Source of the DNA: Phenylobacterium sp.
GTDB lineage: Bacteria; Pseudomonadota; Alphaproteobacteria; Caulobacterales; Caulobacteraceae
DNA length: 43,217 nucleotides
NCBI RefSeq assembly: GCF_022402485.1
Contig: NZ_JAKRSA010000003.1
Coordinates: forward strand, 1 to 43,217
Direction of reading: 5' to 3'
The position numbers and the translations under genes are program-made. The notes beneath the pieces are model-generated. The model was not told the origin of the DNA. It worked only from the letters and a program-made list of their open reading frames with translations, and did no database searches. The first letter of the stretch is position 1; every line of letters begins with the position of its first letter. Positions 16,644-23,921 of this stretch are shown here, piece after piece.

Positions 16644-17678
16644 ATGTCTGTGCCCGATACGACGCCCGCTCGCAAACCCCGCCGGCTAGGCCTGATCCTG
16701 CCCTTCGCCTTCCTGTTCCTGGCGATGATCGTCTGGAGCGGCTTCTGGTTCTGGACCCGCATCCAGACCGGCGAGCGGATGGACGCCGCCGCCGAGACCC
16801 TTCGCAGCGCCGGCTATGAGGTCAGCTGGGAAACCCGCAGCATCGGTGGCTATCCCTTCCGCCTGAACGTCACCCTCACCGATGCGGTGATCCGGGAGCC
16901 GTCAGGCTGGGCGCTCGCCACCCCACGCCTGAAGTCGGAAGCCTACATGCATGGGCTCGGCCGCTGGATTTTCGCCACGCCCGACGGCCTGACGTTCACA
17001 AGGCCACAGTCTGGATCAGTGCAGGTGACCGGCCGGCTGATCCGCGCCAGCCTGGGGGATGTGAACCGCAAGCCCCCACGTTTCGACTTCGAGGGTGCCG
17101 ATCTGACCTTCACCCCTACGCCGGGGGCTCAGCCGTTTGCCCTGTCTAAAGCCGAGAAGGTGGCCTTCCACCTGCGACCGGGACCTGAGGATCAGGGGGC
17201 CATGTTCCTGGAGGTGTCGAAGGGCGAGGCGCAGATGTCGGGCCTGTTCGCCCGCATCGCCCAGGACGGCAACATTGATATCAAGTGGGACACCCTGCTC
17301 ACCGAAATGAGCGCCTTTGAGGGAGACGACTGGCCCTCGGCGGTACGCAATTGGAGCCGGGCCGGCGGCATGGCCCAGGTCCGCGAGGCTGGGCTCACAG
17401 CGGGCGAAGCCGTGATCGGCGTCAATCGCGGCCAGCTGTTCGTCGGGCCTGACGGACGGCTGAGGGGAACCCTTGATGTGACCTTGCGCCAGGCGCCCGA
17501 AGCCCTGGAGGCCCTGGGTGCCGGCGGAGTATTGCCCCCGGAAACCGCTGACACCGCCGCCGCCGTCACCGCAGCCCGACAGGGTGCCGACAATGTGGCC
17601 CAGGCCGCCATCACCTTCCAGGCTGGCCAGACGACCCTGGGGCCGGTGGCGATCGGTCCGGCCCCCCGCGTCTACTGA
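16644..17678 (+). CDS. DUF2125 membrane-anchored protein
   Basis: About 344 residues. A basic N-terminus (K-P-R-R) is followed by a membrane anchor (about 16-36: L-I-L-P-F-A-F-L-F-L-A-M...) and a large periplasmic domain containing G-G-Y-P-F-R-L, a hallmark of DUF2125. The repeated amphipathic beta pattern of the rest resembles lipid-transfer or AsmA-like beta folds, but no function is established. ATG at 16605 is an in-frame alternative adding 13 residues; both ATGs sit in CATG sequences that also read as starts on the other strand. The gene stands just before the aromatic amino-acid cluster, with no obvious link. Confidence 0.82.
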   Translation: MSVPDTTPARKPRRLGLILPFAFLFLAMIVWSGFWFWTRIQTGERMDAAAETLRSAGYEVSWETRSIGGYPFRLNVTLTDAVIREPSGWALATPRLKSEAYMHGLGRWIFATPDGLTFTRPQSGSVQVTGRLIRASLGDVNRKPPRFDFEGADLTFTPTPGAQPFALSKAEKVAFHLRPGPEDQGAMFLEVSKGEAQMSGLFARIAQDGNIDIKWDTLLTEMSAFEGDDWPSAVRNWSRAGGMAQVREAGLTAGEAVIGVNRGQLFVGPDGRLRGTLDVTLRQAPEALEALGAGGVLPPETADTAAAVTAARQGADNVAQAAITFQAGQTTLGPVAIGPAPRVY

Positions 17679-17704
17679 GGCTGATGGTATCGTCTGCAAC
17701 TTTC

Positions 17705-17740
17705 TTGCGCGGGGCGGCCCTATTGCGCCTCCCCGCGCAA
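17705..17740 (+). promoter_or_regulatory. Perfect 10-bp inverted repeat before the aromatic gene cluster
   Basis: TTGCGCGGGG at 17705-17714 pairs perfectly with CCCCGCGCAA at 17731-17740 across a 16-nt spacer. There is no T-run after it, so it is a poor terminator for the DUF2125 gene. It lies 35 nt before the chorismate mutase-like start. It could be a leader hairpin, an mRNA-stabilising stem or an operator. I cannot tell which. Confidence 0.5.
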
Positions 17741-17775
17741 TGACTTAGGTCGCGGCATTGGTTCCGGGAATAGAA

Positions 17776-18612
17776 ATGGCCGACCCCCAGCAAGCTGCGC
17801 CCCCGCCCTCGCCGATCACAGCGGCCCCGGTGCCCTTGCCGCTGGAGGCTGTCCGCGCGCGGATCGACGAGATCGATGCGGGCCTGCTGGCCCTGCTGGA
17901 TGAGCGCACAGCCCTGGGCAAGCAGGTGGCCGCCGCCAAGGCCGCCGCCGGCCAGGCCGACCGCTTTGGCCTGCGCCCGGGCCGGGAGACAGAGATCCTG
18001 CGCCGGCTGCTGGCCATGCCGCGCACGGGGGCCAGCGACGCCCTGGTGATCCGAATCTGGCGCGAGCTGATGGGCCAGAGCCTGGCTTTGCAGGGCCCCT
18101 TCAATCTCACGGTCTGGGGGGGTCCGACGCCTGCCAGGGCGCTGGAGCTTGCCCGCCTGCGGTTCGGTGCCGCGCCGGCCTTGAGGATGGCCGCCAAGCC
18201 GGAAGATACCCTCGCCGCCGCCAAGCTGAAGGGCGGGGTGGGCGTGGCCATGCTGACAGGCGAAAGCGCCTGGTGGGGCCGCCTGCTGGCCGAGCCGAAG
18301 CTGAAAGTCTTTGCCGTCCTGCCCTGCCTCAACGCCTGGGGACCGCCCTCGGCACTGGCCTTCGCCGAGGTGGATGTGGAGCCCACCGGCGCCGATGTCA
18401 CCCTTTGGGTCACGGACGCCCCCGGCCCTGTCGCCCGCACGACAGAGGTCCTCAGCCGCGATGGGGTCGCCGCCGAACTGCTCAGCGAGGCTGGCGGACT
18501 GCGGCTCTTCACCCTCGCGGGCTACTATCAGGCCGATGATGAGCGCCTGGCCCGGGCACCCGGGCGCCTCAGCGGCGTCATCGGGGCTGCACCGGAACCG
18601 TTCGACGTGTAA
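17776..18612 (+). CDS. AroQ-type chorismate mutase with C-terminal extension
   Basis: About 278 residues. The first 95 after a short lead form an AroQ chorismate mutase helix bundle: V-R-A-R-I-D-E-I-D, L-L-A-L-L-D-E-R, K-Q-V-A-A-A-K, R-E-x-E-I-L-R-R-L and I-W-R-E-L-M carry the usual Arg, Lys and Glu/Gln ligands. The C-terminal 180 residues resemble the periplasmic-binding-like fold of prephenate dehydratases in pattern (V-W-G-G-P-T, A-M-L-T-G-E, L-F-T-L-A-G-Y-Y) but lack a convincing T-R-F catalytic motif, so dehydratase activity is doubtful. ATG at 17776 is chosen over TTG at 17758. The hisC and tyrA neighbours place it in tyrosine/phenylalanine synthesis, supplying prephenate. Confidence 0.8.
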   Translation: MADPQQAAPPPSPITAAPVPLPLEAVRARIDEIDAGLLALLDERTALGKQVAAAKAAAGQADRFGLRPGRETEILRRLLAMPRTGASDALVIRIWRELMGQSLALQGPFNLTVWGGPTPARALELARLRFGAAPALRMAAKPEDTLAAAKLKGGVGVAMLTGESAWWGRLLAEPKLKVFAVLPCLNAWGPPSALAFAEVDVEPTGADVTLWVTDAPGPVARTTEVLSRDGVAAELLSEAGGLRLFTLAGYYQADDERLARAPGRLSGVIGAAPEPFDV

Positions 18613-18649
18613 GAGCCAGGGCCTGATACGTCCAAACCCAGGCCCGCCC

Positions 18650-19771
18650 ATGTCCCAGTCCCCCGATCGCGCCGCCGCCGACCGTCCGGTTCCCAAGCCG
18701 GGCATCCTCGACATATCGGCTTACGTTCCCGGCAAGGCCAAGGTCGACGGGATCGCCCATCCGCTGAAACTATCGGCCAATGAGAACATCCTGGGCTGCA
18801 GCCCGCAGGCCAAGGCCGCCTATGTGGCGGCGATCGATCAGCTGCACATCTATCCCGACAGCCGCGCCACCCCCCTGCGCCAGGCTATCGCCGCAGAGTT
18901 CCGCCTGGAGCCCGAGCAACTGATCTTCGGCTGCGGCTCCGACGAGATCTTCCACATGCTCTGCCAGGTCTATCTTGAGCCCGGCGACAACATCGTTCAG
19001 GGCCAGTACGCCTTCGGGGCCTACGCCATCGGAGCACGGGCCTGTCAGGCGGAGGTGCTCAGCGCGCCCGAGCCTGACTACCGGGTCGAGGTCGATGGCC
19101 TGCTGGAGCTGGTCAATGACCGCACGCGGCTGGTGTTCATCGCCAACCCCGGCAACCCCACCGGCACCTATATCGGCGGCGAGGAAATCCGTCGCCTGCA
19201 TGCGGCCCTGCCCAAGAGCGTTGTCCTGGTGCTCGACGGTGCCTATGCCGAGTTCGTCGATGATCCGGCGTTTGAGGACGGGACTGACCTCGCCCGGACC
19301 AGCGACAATGTCATTGTCACCCGCACCTTCTCCAAGCTGCACGGCCTGGCGACCCTGCGGGTGGGCTGGGCCTATGGACCGGCCGAGATGATCAGCGCGC
19401 TCGACCGCATCCGCCAGCCGTTCAACACCTCCATTCCTGGGCAGCTCGCTGCGGTGGAGGCCCTGGCCGACAAGGACTTCCAGAAGGCCTCCCTGGACCT
19501 GCTGGCACAATGGCGGCCCTGGCTTGCCCAGCAGCTGGGGGGGCTTGGCCTCTCGCCGGTGCCCAGCGCCACCAACTTTGTCCTGGTGGGCTTCCCGACC
19601 AGCGGACCCAAGACCGCCCAGGCCGCTGAGGCCTATCTGGCCAGTCGCGGCCTGATCGTCCGCGGTGTCGGCGGCTATGGCCTGCCCCACCACCTGCGTA
19701 TGACCATCGGGCTCGAGGCGCACAATCGCGCCGTGGTCGAGGCGCTCGCCGACTTCATGCAGGCGCACTGA
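18650..19771 (+). CDS. hisC: Histidinol-phosphate/aromatic aminotransferase
   Basis: A 373-residue fold-type I PLP aminotransferase of the HisC group. Landmarks are L-S-A-N-E-N, the phosphate-binding G-C-G-S-D-E, the N-P-G-N-P-T-G motif that holds the substrate-side Asn, the D-x-A-Y-A-E-F segment and the PLP lysine in T-F-S-K-L-H-G-L. R-M-T-I-G near the C-terminus supplies the carboxylate-binding Arg. HisC enzymes often also transaminate prephenate or hydroxyphenylpyruvate. Being fused to tyrA by a 1-nt overlap and following a chorismate mutase gene, this copy may serve tyrosine/phenylalanine synthesis as well as, or instead of, histidine. The frame is open upstream; ATG at 18650 begins the conserved region. 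Confidence 0.92.
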   Translation: MSQSPDRAAADRPVPKPGILDISAYVPGKAKVDGIAHPLKLSANENILGCSPQAKAAYVAAIDQLHIYPDSRATPLRQAIAAEFRLEPEQLIFGCGSDEIFHMLCQVYLEPGDNIVQGQYAFGAYAIGARACQAEVLSAPEPDYRVEVDGLLELVNDRTRLVFIANPGNPTGTYIGGEEIRRLHAALPKSVVLVLDGAYAEFVDDPAFEDGTDLARTSDNVIVTRTFSKLHGLATLRVGWAYGPAEMISALDRIRQPFNTSIPGQLAAVEALADKDFQKASLDLLAQWRPWLAQQLGGLGLSPVPSATNFVLVGFPTSGPKTAQAAEAYLASRGLIVRGVGGYGLPHHLRMTIGLEAHNRAVVEALADFMQAH

Positions 19772-20700
19772 TGGCCGAACCCGTTTTCGCCCGCCTGGCC
19801 ATCATCGGCTGCGGCCTGATTGGTTCCTCCCTGGCCAGGGGTGCCAGGGCCTCAGGTGCCGTCGGACAGATCGTCATCCATGACGCCAGCGCCTTTGCCC
19901 GCGCCCGGATCAGTGAGCTGGGCCTGGCCGATGAGGTGGCCCTCAGCGCCGAAGACGCCGTAAAGGGCGCCGACCTGATCATCTTCGCCACGCCGGTGCG
20001 CGCCATCGGCGAGGCAGCGGCGGCCTGCGCCCACGCCATCTCGCCCGGTGCCATCGTCAGCGATGTGGGCTCGGTCAAGGCCGCCGTCAGCGAAGCCCTG
20101 GCCGCAGCCCTGCCTGACACCGTCCATATCGTGCCGGGCCACCCCATCGCCGGCACCGAGCAATCGGGCCCAGACGCCGGCTTTGCCGAGCTGTTCCATC
20201 AGCGCTGGGTGATCCTGACCCCCCAGGCCCGGGAGGACGAAGCCTATCTGGCCGCCGTCCAGCGCCTGTCAGACTTCTGGACGGCGCTCGGTGCCCAGGT
20301 CGAACAGATGGACGACAAGCACCACGACCTGGTTCTGGCCGTCACCAGCCACCTGCCCCACCTGATCGCCTACAACATCGTCGGCACGGCCGCCGACATG
20401 GAGGAGGTCACCCGGGCCGAGGTGATGAAGTACTCCGCCGGGGGTTTTCGCGACTTCACCCGTATTGCCGCGTCGGACCCCACCATGTGGCGGGACATCT
20501 TCCTGACTAATAAGGACGCCGTGCTGGAAGTCCTGGGCCGCTTCACCGAGGACTTGCAGGCCCTGTCCCGGGCTATCCGCTGGGGCGAGGGCGACAAGCT
20601 GTTCGAGCTGTTCAGTCGTACCCGGGAAATTCGCCGGGGCGTCATCGAGGCCGGCCAGGAAAGTGCTGAGCCCGACTTCGGACGGAAGCGGGGCGGCTGA
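19771..20700 (+). CDS. tyrA: Prephenate/arogenate dehydrogenase
   Basis: A 309-residue TyrA enzyme. It begins with the dinucleotide-binding I-I-G-C-G-L-I-G-S-S-L and continues with D-V-G-S-V-K, the catalytic-histidine segment P-G-H-P-I-A-G-T-E, and the H-L-P-H-L-I-A-Y segment of the dimerising helical domain. It oxidatively decarboxylates prephenate or arogenate towards tyrosine. The start overlaps the hisC stop by one nucleotide (TGATG) and its own stop overlaps the SMR gene in the same manner. There is no ACT domain at the C-terminus, so feedback control through such a domain is not expected. Prephenate versus arogenate preference is not visible. Confidence 0.94.
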   Translation: MAEPVFARLAIIGCGLIGSSLARGARASGAVGQIVIHDASAFARARISELGLADEVALSAEDAVKGADLIIFATPVRAIGEAAAACAHAISPGAIVSDVGSVKAAVSEALAAALPDTVHIVPGHPIAGTEQSGPDAGFAELFHQRWVILTPQAREDEAYLAAVQRLSDFWTALGAQVEQMDDKHHDLVLAVTSHLPHLIAYNIVGTAADMEEVTRAEVMKYSAGGFRDFTRIAASDPTMWRDIFLTNKDAVLEVLGRFTEDLQALSRAIRWGEGDKLFELFSRTREIRRGVIEAGQESAEPDFGRKRGG

Positions 20701-21029
20701 TGAACGGGATGGCCTGGCTCGCCATCGCCATCGTCGCTGAGGTGATCGCCACCACAGCGCTGAAGGCCTCGGACGGCTTTCGCAATGTGGCGCCCTCGGT
20801 GATCACCACCATCGGCTACGGCATCGCCTTCTGGTGCATGTCCCAGGCCATGCGCACCGTGCCGGTGGGGATTGTTTATGCCCTTTGGTCGGGGGTCGGC
20901 ATCGTGCTGATTACCTCCATCGCCTGGATCCTCTACCGCCAGCAGATCGACACCGCCGGCCTCATCGGCATCGGCCTGATCCTGGCCGGCGTGGTGGTGA
21001 TTCAGGTGTTCTCAAAGACTACGGCCTAG
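20700..21029 (+). CDS. Small multidrug resistance (EmrE-like) transporter
   Basis: A 109-residue, four-helix proton-coupled antiporter. It keeps the key residues at the very positions known from EmrE: E14 in A-E-V-I-A-T-T in helix 1, Y60 and W63 in Y-A-L-W-S-G-V-G. It should export quaternary ammonium or other lipophilic cations as an antiparallel dimer, although some SMR proteins carry guanidinium or polyamines. Its ATG overlaps the tyrA stop by one nucleotide, so it is translationally coupled to aromatic amino-acid synthesis, an unusual pairing for a drug pump. It ends 31 nt before the convergent DinG-like gene. Confidence 0.95.
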   Translation: MNGMAWLAIAIVAEVIATTALKASDGFRNVAPSVITTIGYGIAFWCMSQAMRTVPVGIVYALWSGVGIVLITSIAWILYRQQIDTAGLIGIGLILAGVVVIQVFSKTTA

Positions 21030-21060
21030 GGCGGCTCAGCCCGGGATACCGTCAGAGGTT

Positions 21061-23859
21061 TCAGCTGTCGGTTTTCAAGAACTCAGCCGTCGCCTCGATG
21101 GCTTCCACCAGGCCCATGCGCTGGATTTCCACCCCCGGCGGCAGGCTGGAGAACAGGCGGGTGGGAGCGGCCGCATCGAGCATGACGAAGACGCCCTTGT
21201 CGTCGGCCCGGCGGATCAGGCGGCCAAACGCCTGGGCGATGCGGCCCCGGGCGATGGAGTCGTCATAGCCCTTGCCGCCGAAGCGGACCCGGCGGGCCTT
21301 GTGCAGGATGTCGGGGCGCGGCCACGGCACCCGGTCGAAGACCAGCAGGCGCAGGGACCGACCCGGCACGTCCACCCCATCCCGGACAGCGTCGGTGCCC
21401 AGCAGGCAGGCGTCCTCCTCAGCCCGGAAGATGTCCACCAGGGCGCCGACCTCCAGCGCGTCCACATGCTGGGCGTAAAGGGCCAGGCCCTTGTCAGCCA
21501 GGGGACCTGCGATGCGCTCATGCACCGCGCGCAGGCGACGGATGGCAGTGAACAGGCCAAGGCCGCCGCCGCCCGCCGCCAGGAACAGCTCGCGCATGGC
21601 CGCGGCCACCTGGCGGGGATCATCCTTGCCCACGTCGGTGACCACGAAGGCCCGCGCATTGGCGGCGTAGTCAAAGGGTGAGGCCAGCTTCAGGGTCTTG
21701 GGCCGGTCGGGCAGCCGCGCTGCACCGGTGCGCATCTCAGCGAGCGCGAAGGGATCATCGAGACCGGGATCGGCCAGGGTGGCGCTGGTGACCAGCACCC
21801 CGTGGGCCGGGGCGATGACGGCATTGGTCAGGGGCTCGGTGGGATCAACCCAGTGCCTTCGGCAGGCGGCATCCACCACCCGTCCATAGAGGAAGGTGGC
21901 GTCAAACCAGTCGACGAAGTCCGGATCGTCGTCGGCGTCCTCGTCGATGGCCCGCAGCATCGAGCGCCAGGCCGGCAGGGTCATCCGCGCCCGACGGTCT
22001 AGCCCTCGCAGCGCCCCTTCGATCCGCGCCCGCTCACTGGGCCCCAGCGTCGCGGCCTCGGCGTCCAGCAGATCCTCCAGGTGGCGGGCCAGGGCCAGCA
22101 GGGGCGCTTCGATGCGGGCCAGAGCCGCCGCCGCCTCCCGGGCGGTGTCGCGCACCAGGTCCAGAGCCGGACGGGCGGCGCACTCCATGCCCACCTCGGA
22201 AGGCGCGGCCCGGGCGCGCAGCTGTTCCAGCACCGCCACCAGGAAGGCCTCGATGGCGCCGATGGGGTTCACCTCGCCGGTGGCCGGCGCAATGCGGCCT
22301 GACCAGCCCTCACCCGGCAGGGCAGCCGCAGCGTTCAGGGCGGCGAGCAAGGCGCGCTTGGCCTCCTCAGCATCCCCCAGCACGTCCATCAGCCGGGTCT
22401 CCAGCCCCCGTCCCCGCCGGCCCCGGCCCTCCGGCCCCCGCAGCCAGCGGCGCAGTTCGGCGGCCTCGGCGCCGGAGATGGCGGCGGAAAAGGCGCTGTC
22501 GGCAGCCTCGAAAAGGTGGTGGCCCTCATCGAACACCAGACGCTTCAGGTGCGCCGTCTCGCTGTCAGCCTTGGAGCCGCGGGCGGCGCGGGCCCCGTCG
22601 AACGCCGCCTGGGTCAGAACCAACGCATGGTTGGCGATCACCAGGTCGGCGCGGCGTGAGCCGCGGATGGCCTTTTCCACAAAGCAGGTCCGGTAGTGCT
22701 GGCAACCGGCGTGGACGCACTCGCCCCGGCGGTCCACCAGATTGGCGGCCGAGGCCTGTATCGGCGTGGGCAGGCCAAACAGGGTCGGCAGCCAGGCGGG
22801 GAAGTCGCCCCCGGTCATGTCCCCGTCCCGGGTCGCCCGGGCCCAGCGGGCAGCCAGGGTCAGGCCCACCAGGTCGCCATTGCCCAGCTGGGCGGCGTTG
22901 ACCGCGTCCTGCAGGTTCAGAAGGCAGAGATAGTTCTCCCGACCTTTTCGGACCACCGCCTTGCGGGCGCGGGTCTTTTCGTCGGGATAGATGGCGTGGC
23001 TCTCGCGCTCAATCTGCCGCTGCAGGGCGCGGGTATAGGTCGAAACCCAGACGGCTGGCCCATTGGCCTCGGCCCACAGGGAGGCGGGCGCAAGGTAGCC
23101 CATGGTCTTGCCGATGCCCGTGCCGGCCTCGGCCAGCATCATGCGCGGCTCGCCTTCCTTCTCCCGGGGCTGGAAGGCATAGGCGGCTTCGGACGCGAAC
23201 TCCGCCTGGGCGGGACGGGCTTCGTCCAGACCTGCCCGGTGCAGCAGCTCGGCCAGCCGCTGGGCGGCCTCAGGTCCTGCAATGGGGCGGGAGCCGGCCT
23301 CGCCCGGCGGGGCCTGATCCTCCCACTCAGGAATTCGGCTCCAGACATCGAGGCCCGAACCGCGGAACGCATTGCCCACCGGCGCCGAGCGCAGGGCACC
23401 GATCACGGCGGCCCCCCAGGCCCAACCGCCCCGGGCCAGGGTCTCCGCCTGGGCCAGGGCCTCCTCCCGATTGGGCTGAGGGGTGCGGGCCAATTCCTCC
23501 AGCAGCAGCAGGCAGGCCTGGCGCAGGGCGCTGGCCTGGGCCGGTGCCCCCTTGGGTTCAGCCAGGCCCAGCGTCTGAGCCAGCCCTGCGGCCGAGGGGG
23601 CGCAGAAGGTCGCCGGCCGGACGAAGGCGAACAGCTCCAGGGCGTCAAAGATCCGCGGGCTGCGGGGCGGCGGCTGCAGGGCCAGCCGCCGAGCGGTCAT
23701 GGCCGCGTGAGCCACCAAAACCGGCCCGCGCTCGAACAGATCCCGGGCGTCAGGGGCCCGCAAAGCCTCAGCCCGATCCGCATCGGCCGCCCCGGCGCGG
23801 GGGCCCGGCAGGACCACCAGGGCGGGTGCCAGATCAAGGGCGGGGGCGAGCGCGTTCAC
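21061..23859 (-). CDS. dinG: DinG/XPD-like Fe-S superfamily 2 DNA helicase
   Basis: A 932-residue helicase. Walker A is E-A-G-T-G-I-G-K-T (244-252) and the Walker B box is D-E-G-H (444-447), the DEAH variant of the XPD/DinG family. Four cysteines between motifs I and II (C312, C381, C386, C392) fit an Fe-S cluster domain. Late motifs include V-T-S-A-T-L, D-A-V-R-D-G-V-D-V-P-G and Q-A-F-G-R-L-I-R. The first 240 residues are an extra alphaproteobacterial N-terminal region with L-E-L-F-A-F-V-R-P. It should unwind 5'-3' at D-loops, R-loops or G-quadruplexes. The start is GTG at 23859 with TAGGAG about 7 nt upstream. It is divergent from the Lhr-like gene by 62 nt, forming a DNA-repair neighbourhood. 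Confidence 0.9.
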   Translation of the reverse strand: MNALAPALDLAPALVVLPGPRAGAADADRAEALRAPDARDLFERGPVLVAHAAMTARRLALQPPPRSPRIFDALELFAFVRPATFCAPSAAGLAQTLGLAEPKGAPAQASALRQACLLLLEELARTPQPNREEALAQAETLARGGWAWGAAVIGALRSAPVGNAFRGSGLDVWSRIPEWEDQAPPGEAGSRPIAGPEAAQRLAELLHRAGLDEARPAQAEFASEAAYAFQPREKEGEPRMMLAEAGTGIGKTMGYLAPASLWAEANGPAVWVSTYTRALQRQIERESHAIYPDEKTRARKAVVRKGRENYLCLLNLQDAVNAAQLGNGDLVGLTLAARWARATRDGDMTGGDFPAWLPTLFGLPTPIQASAANLVDRRGECVHAGCQHYRTCFVEKAIRGSRRADLVIANHALVLTQAAFDGARAARGSKADSETAHLKRLVFDEGHHLFEAADSAFSAAISGAEAAELRRWLRGPEGRGRRGRGLETRLMDVLGDAEEAKRALLAALNAAAALPGEGWSGRIAPATGEVNPIGAIEAFLVAVLEQLRARAAPSEVGMECAARPALDLVRDTAREAAAALARIEAPLLALARHLEDLLDAEAATLGPSERARIEGALRGLDRRARMTLPAWRSMLRAIDEDADDDPDFVDWFDATFLYGRVVDAACRRHWVDPTEPLTNAVIAPAHGVLVTSATLADPGLDDPFALAEMRTGAARLPDRPKTLKLASPFDYAANARAFVVTDVGKDDPRQVAAAMRELFLAAGGGGLGLFTAIRRLRAVHERIAGPLADKGLALYAQHVDALEVGALVDIFRAEEDACLLGTDAVRDGVDVPGRSLRLLVFDRVPWPRPDILHKARRVRFGGKGYDDSIARGRIAQAFGRLIRRADDKGVFVMLDAAAPTRLFSSLPPGVEIQRMGLVEAIEATAEFLKTDS

Positions 23860-23921
23860 GGCTGCGACTCCTACCGGGATTTGGCGTGAAACGGAACGGG
23901 AACATGCTATGAGGCGGGTCT

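Noticed and set aside
18311..18649. A longer hisC start inside the chorismate mutase gene
   Set aside because: The extra residues are Ser/Pro/Arg-rich and not conserved in HisC; ATG at 18650 begins the family N-terminus.
22696..23889. A 397-codon plus-strand frame over the DinG-like gene
   Set aside because: Gly/Gln/Arg-rich product without domains, antisense to a helicase with intact Walker and Fe-S motifs.
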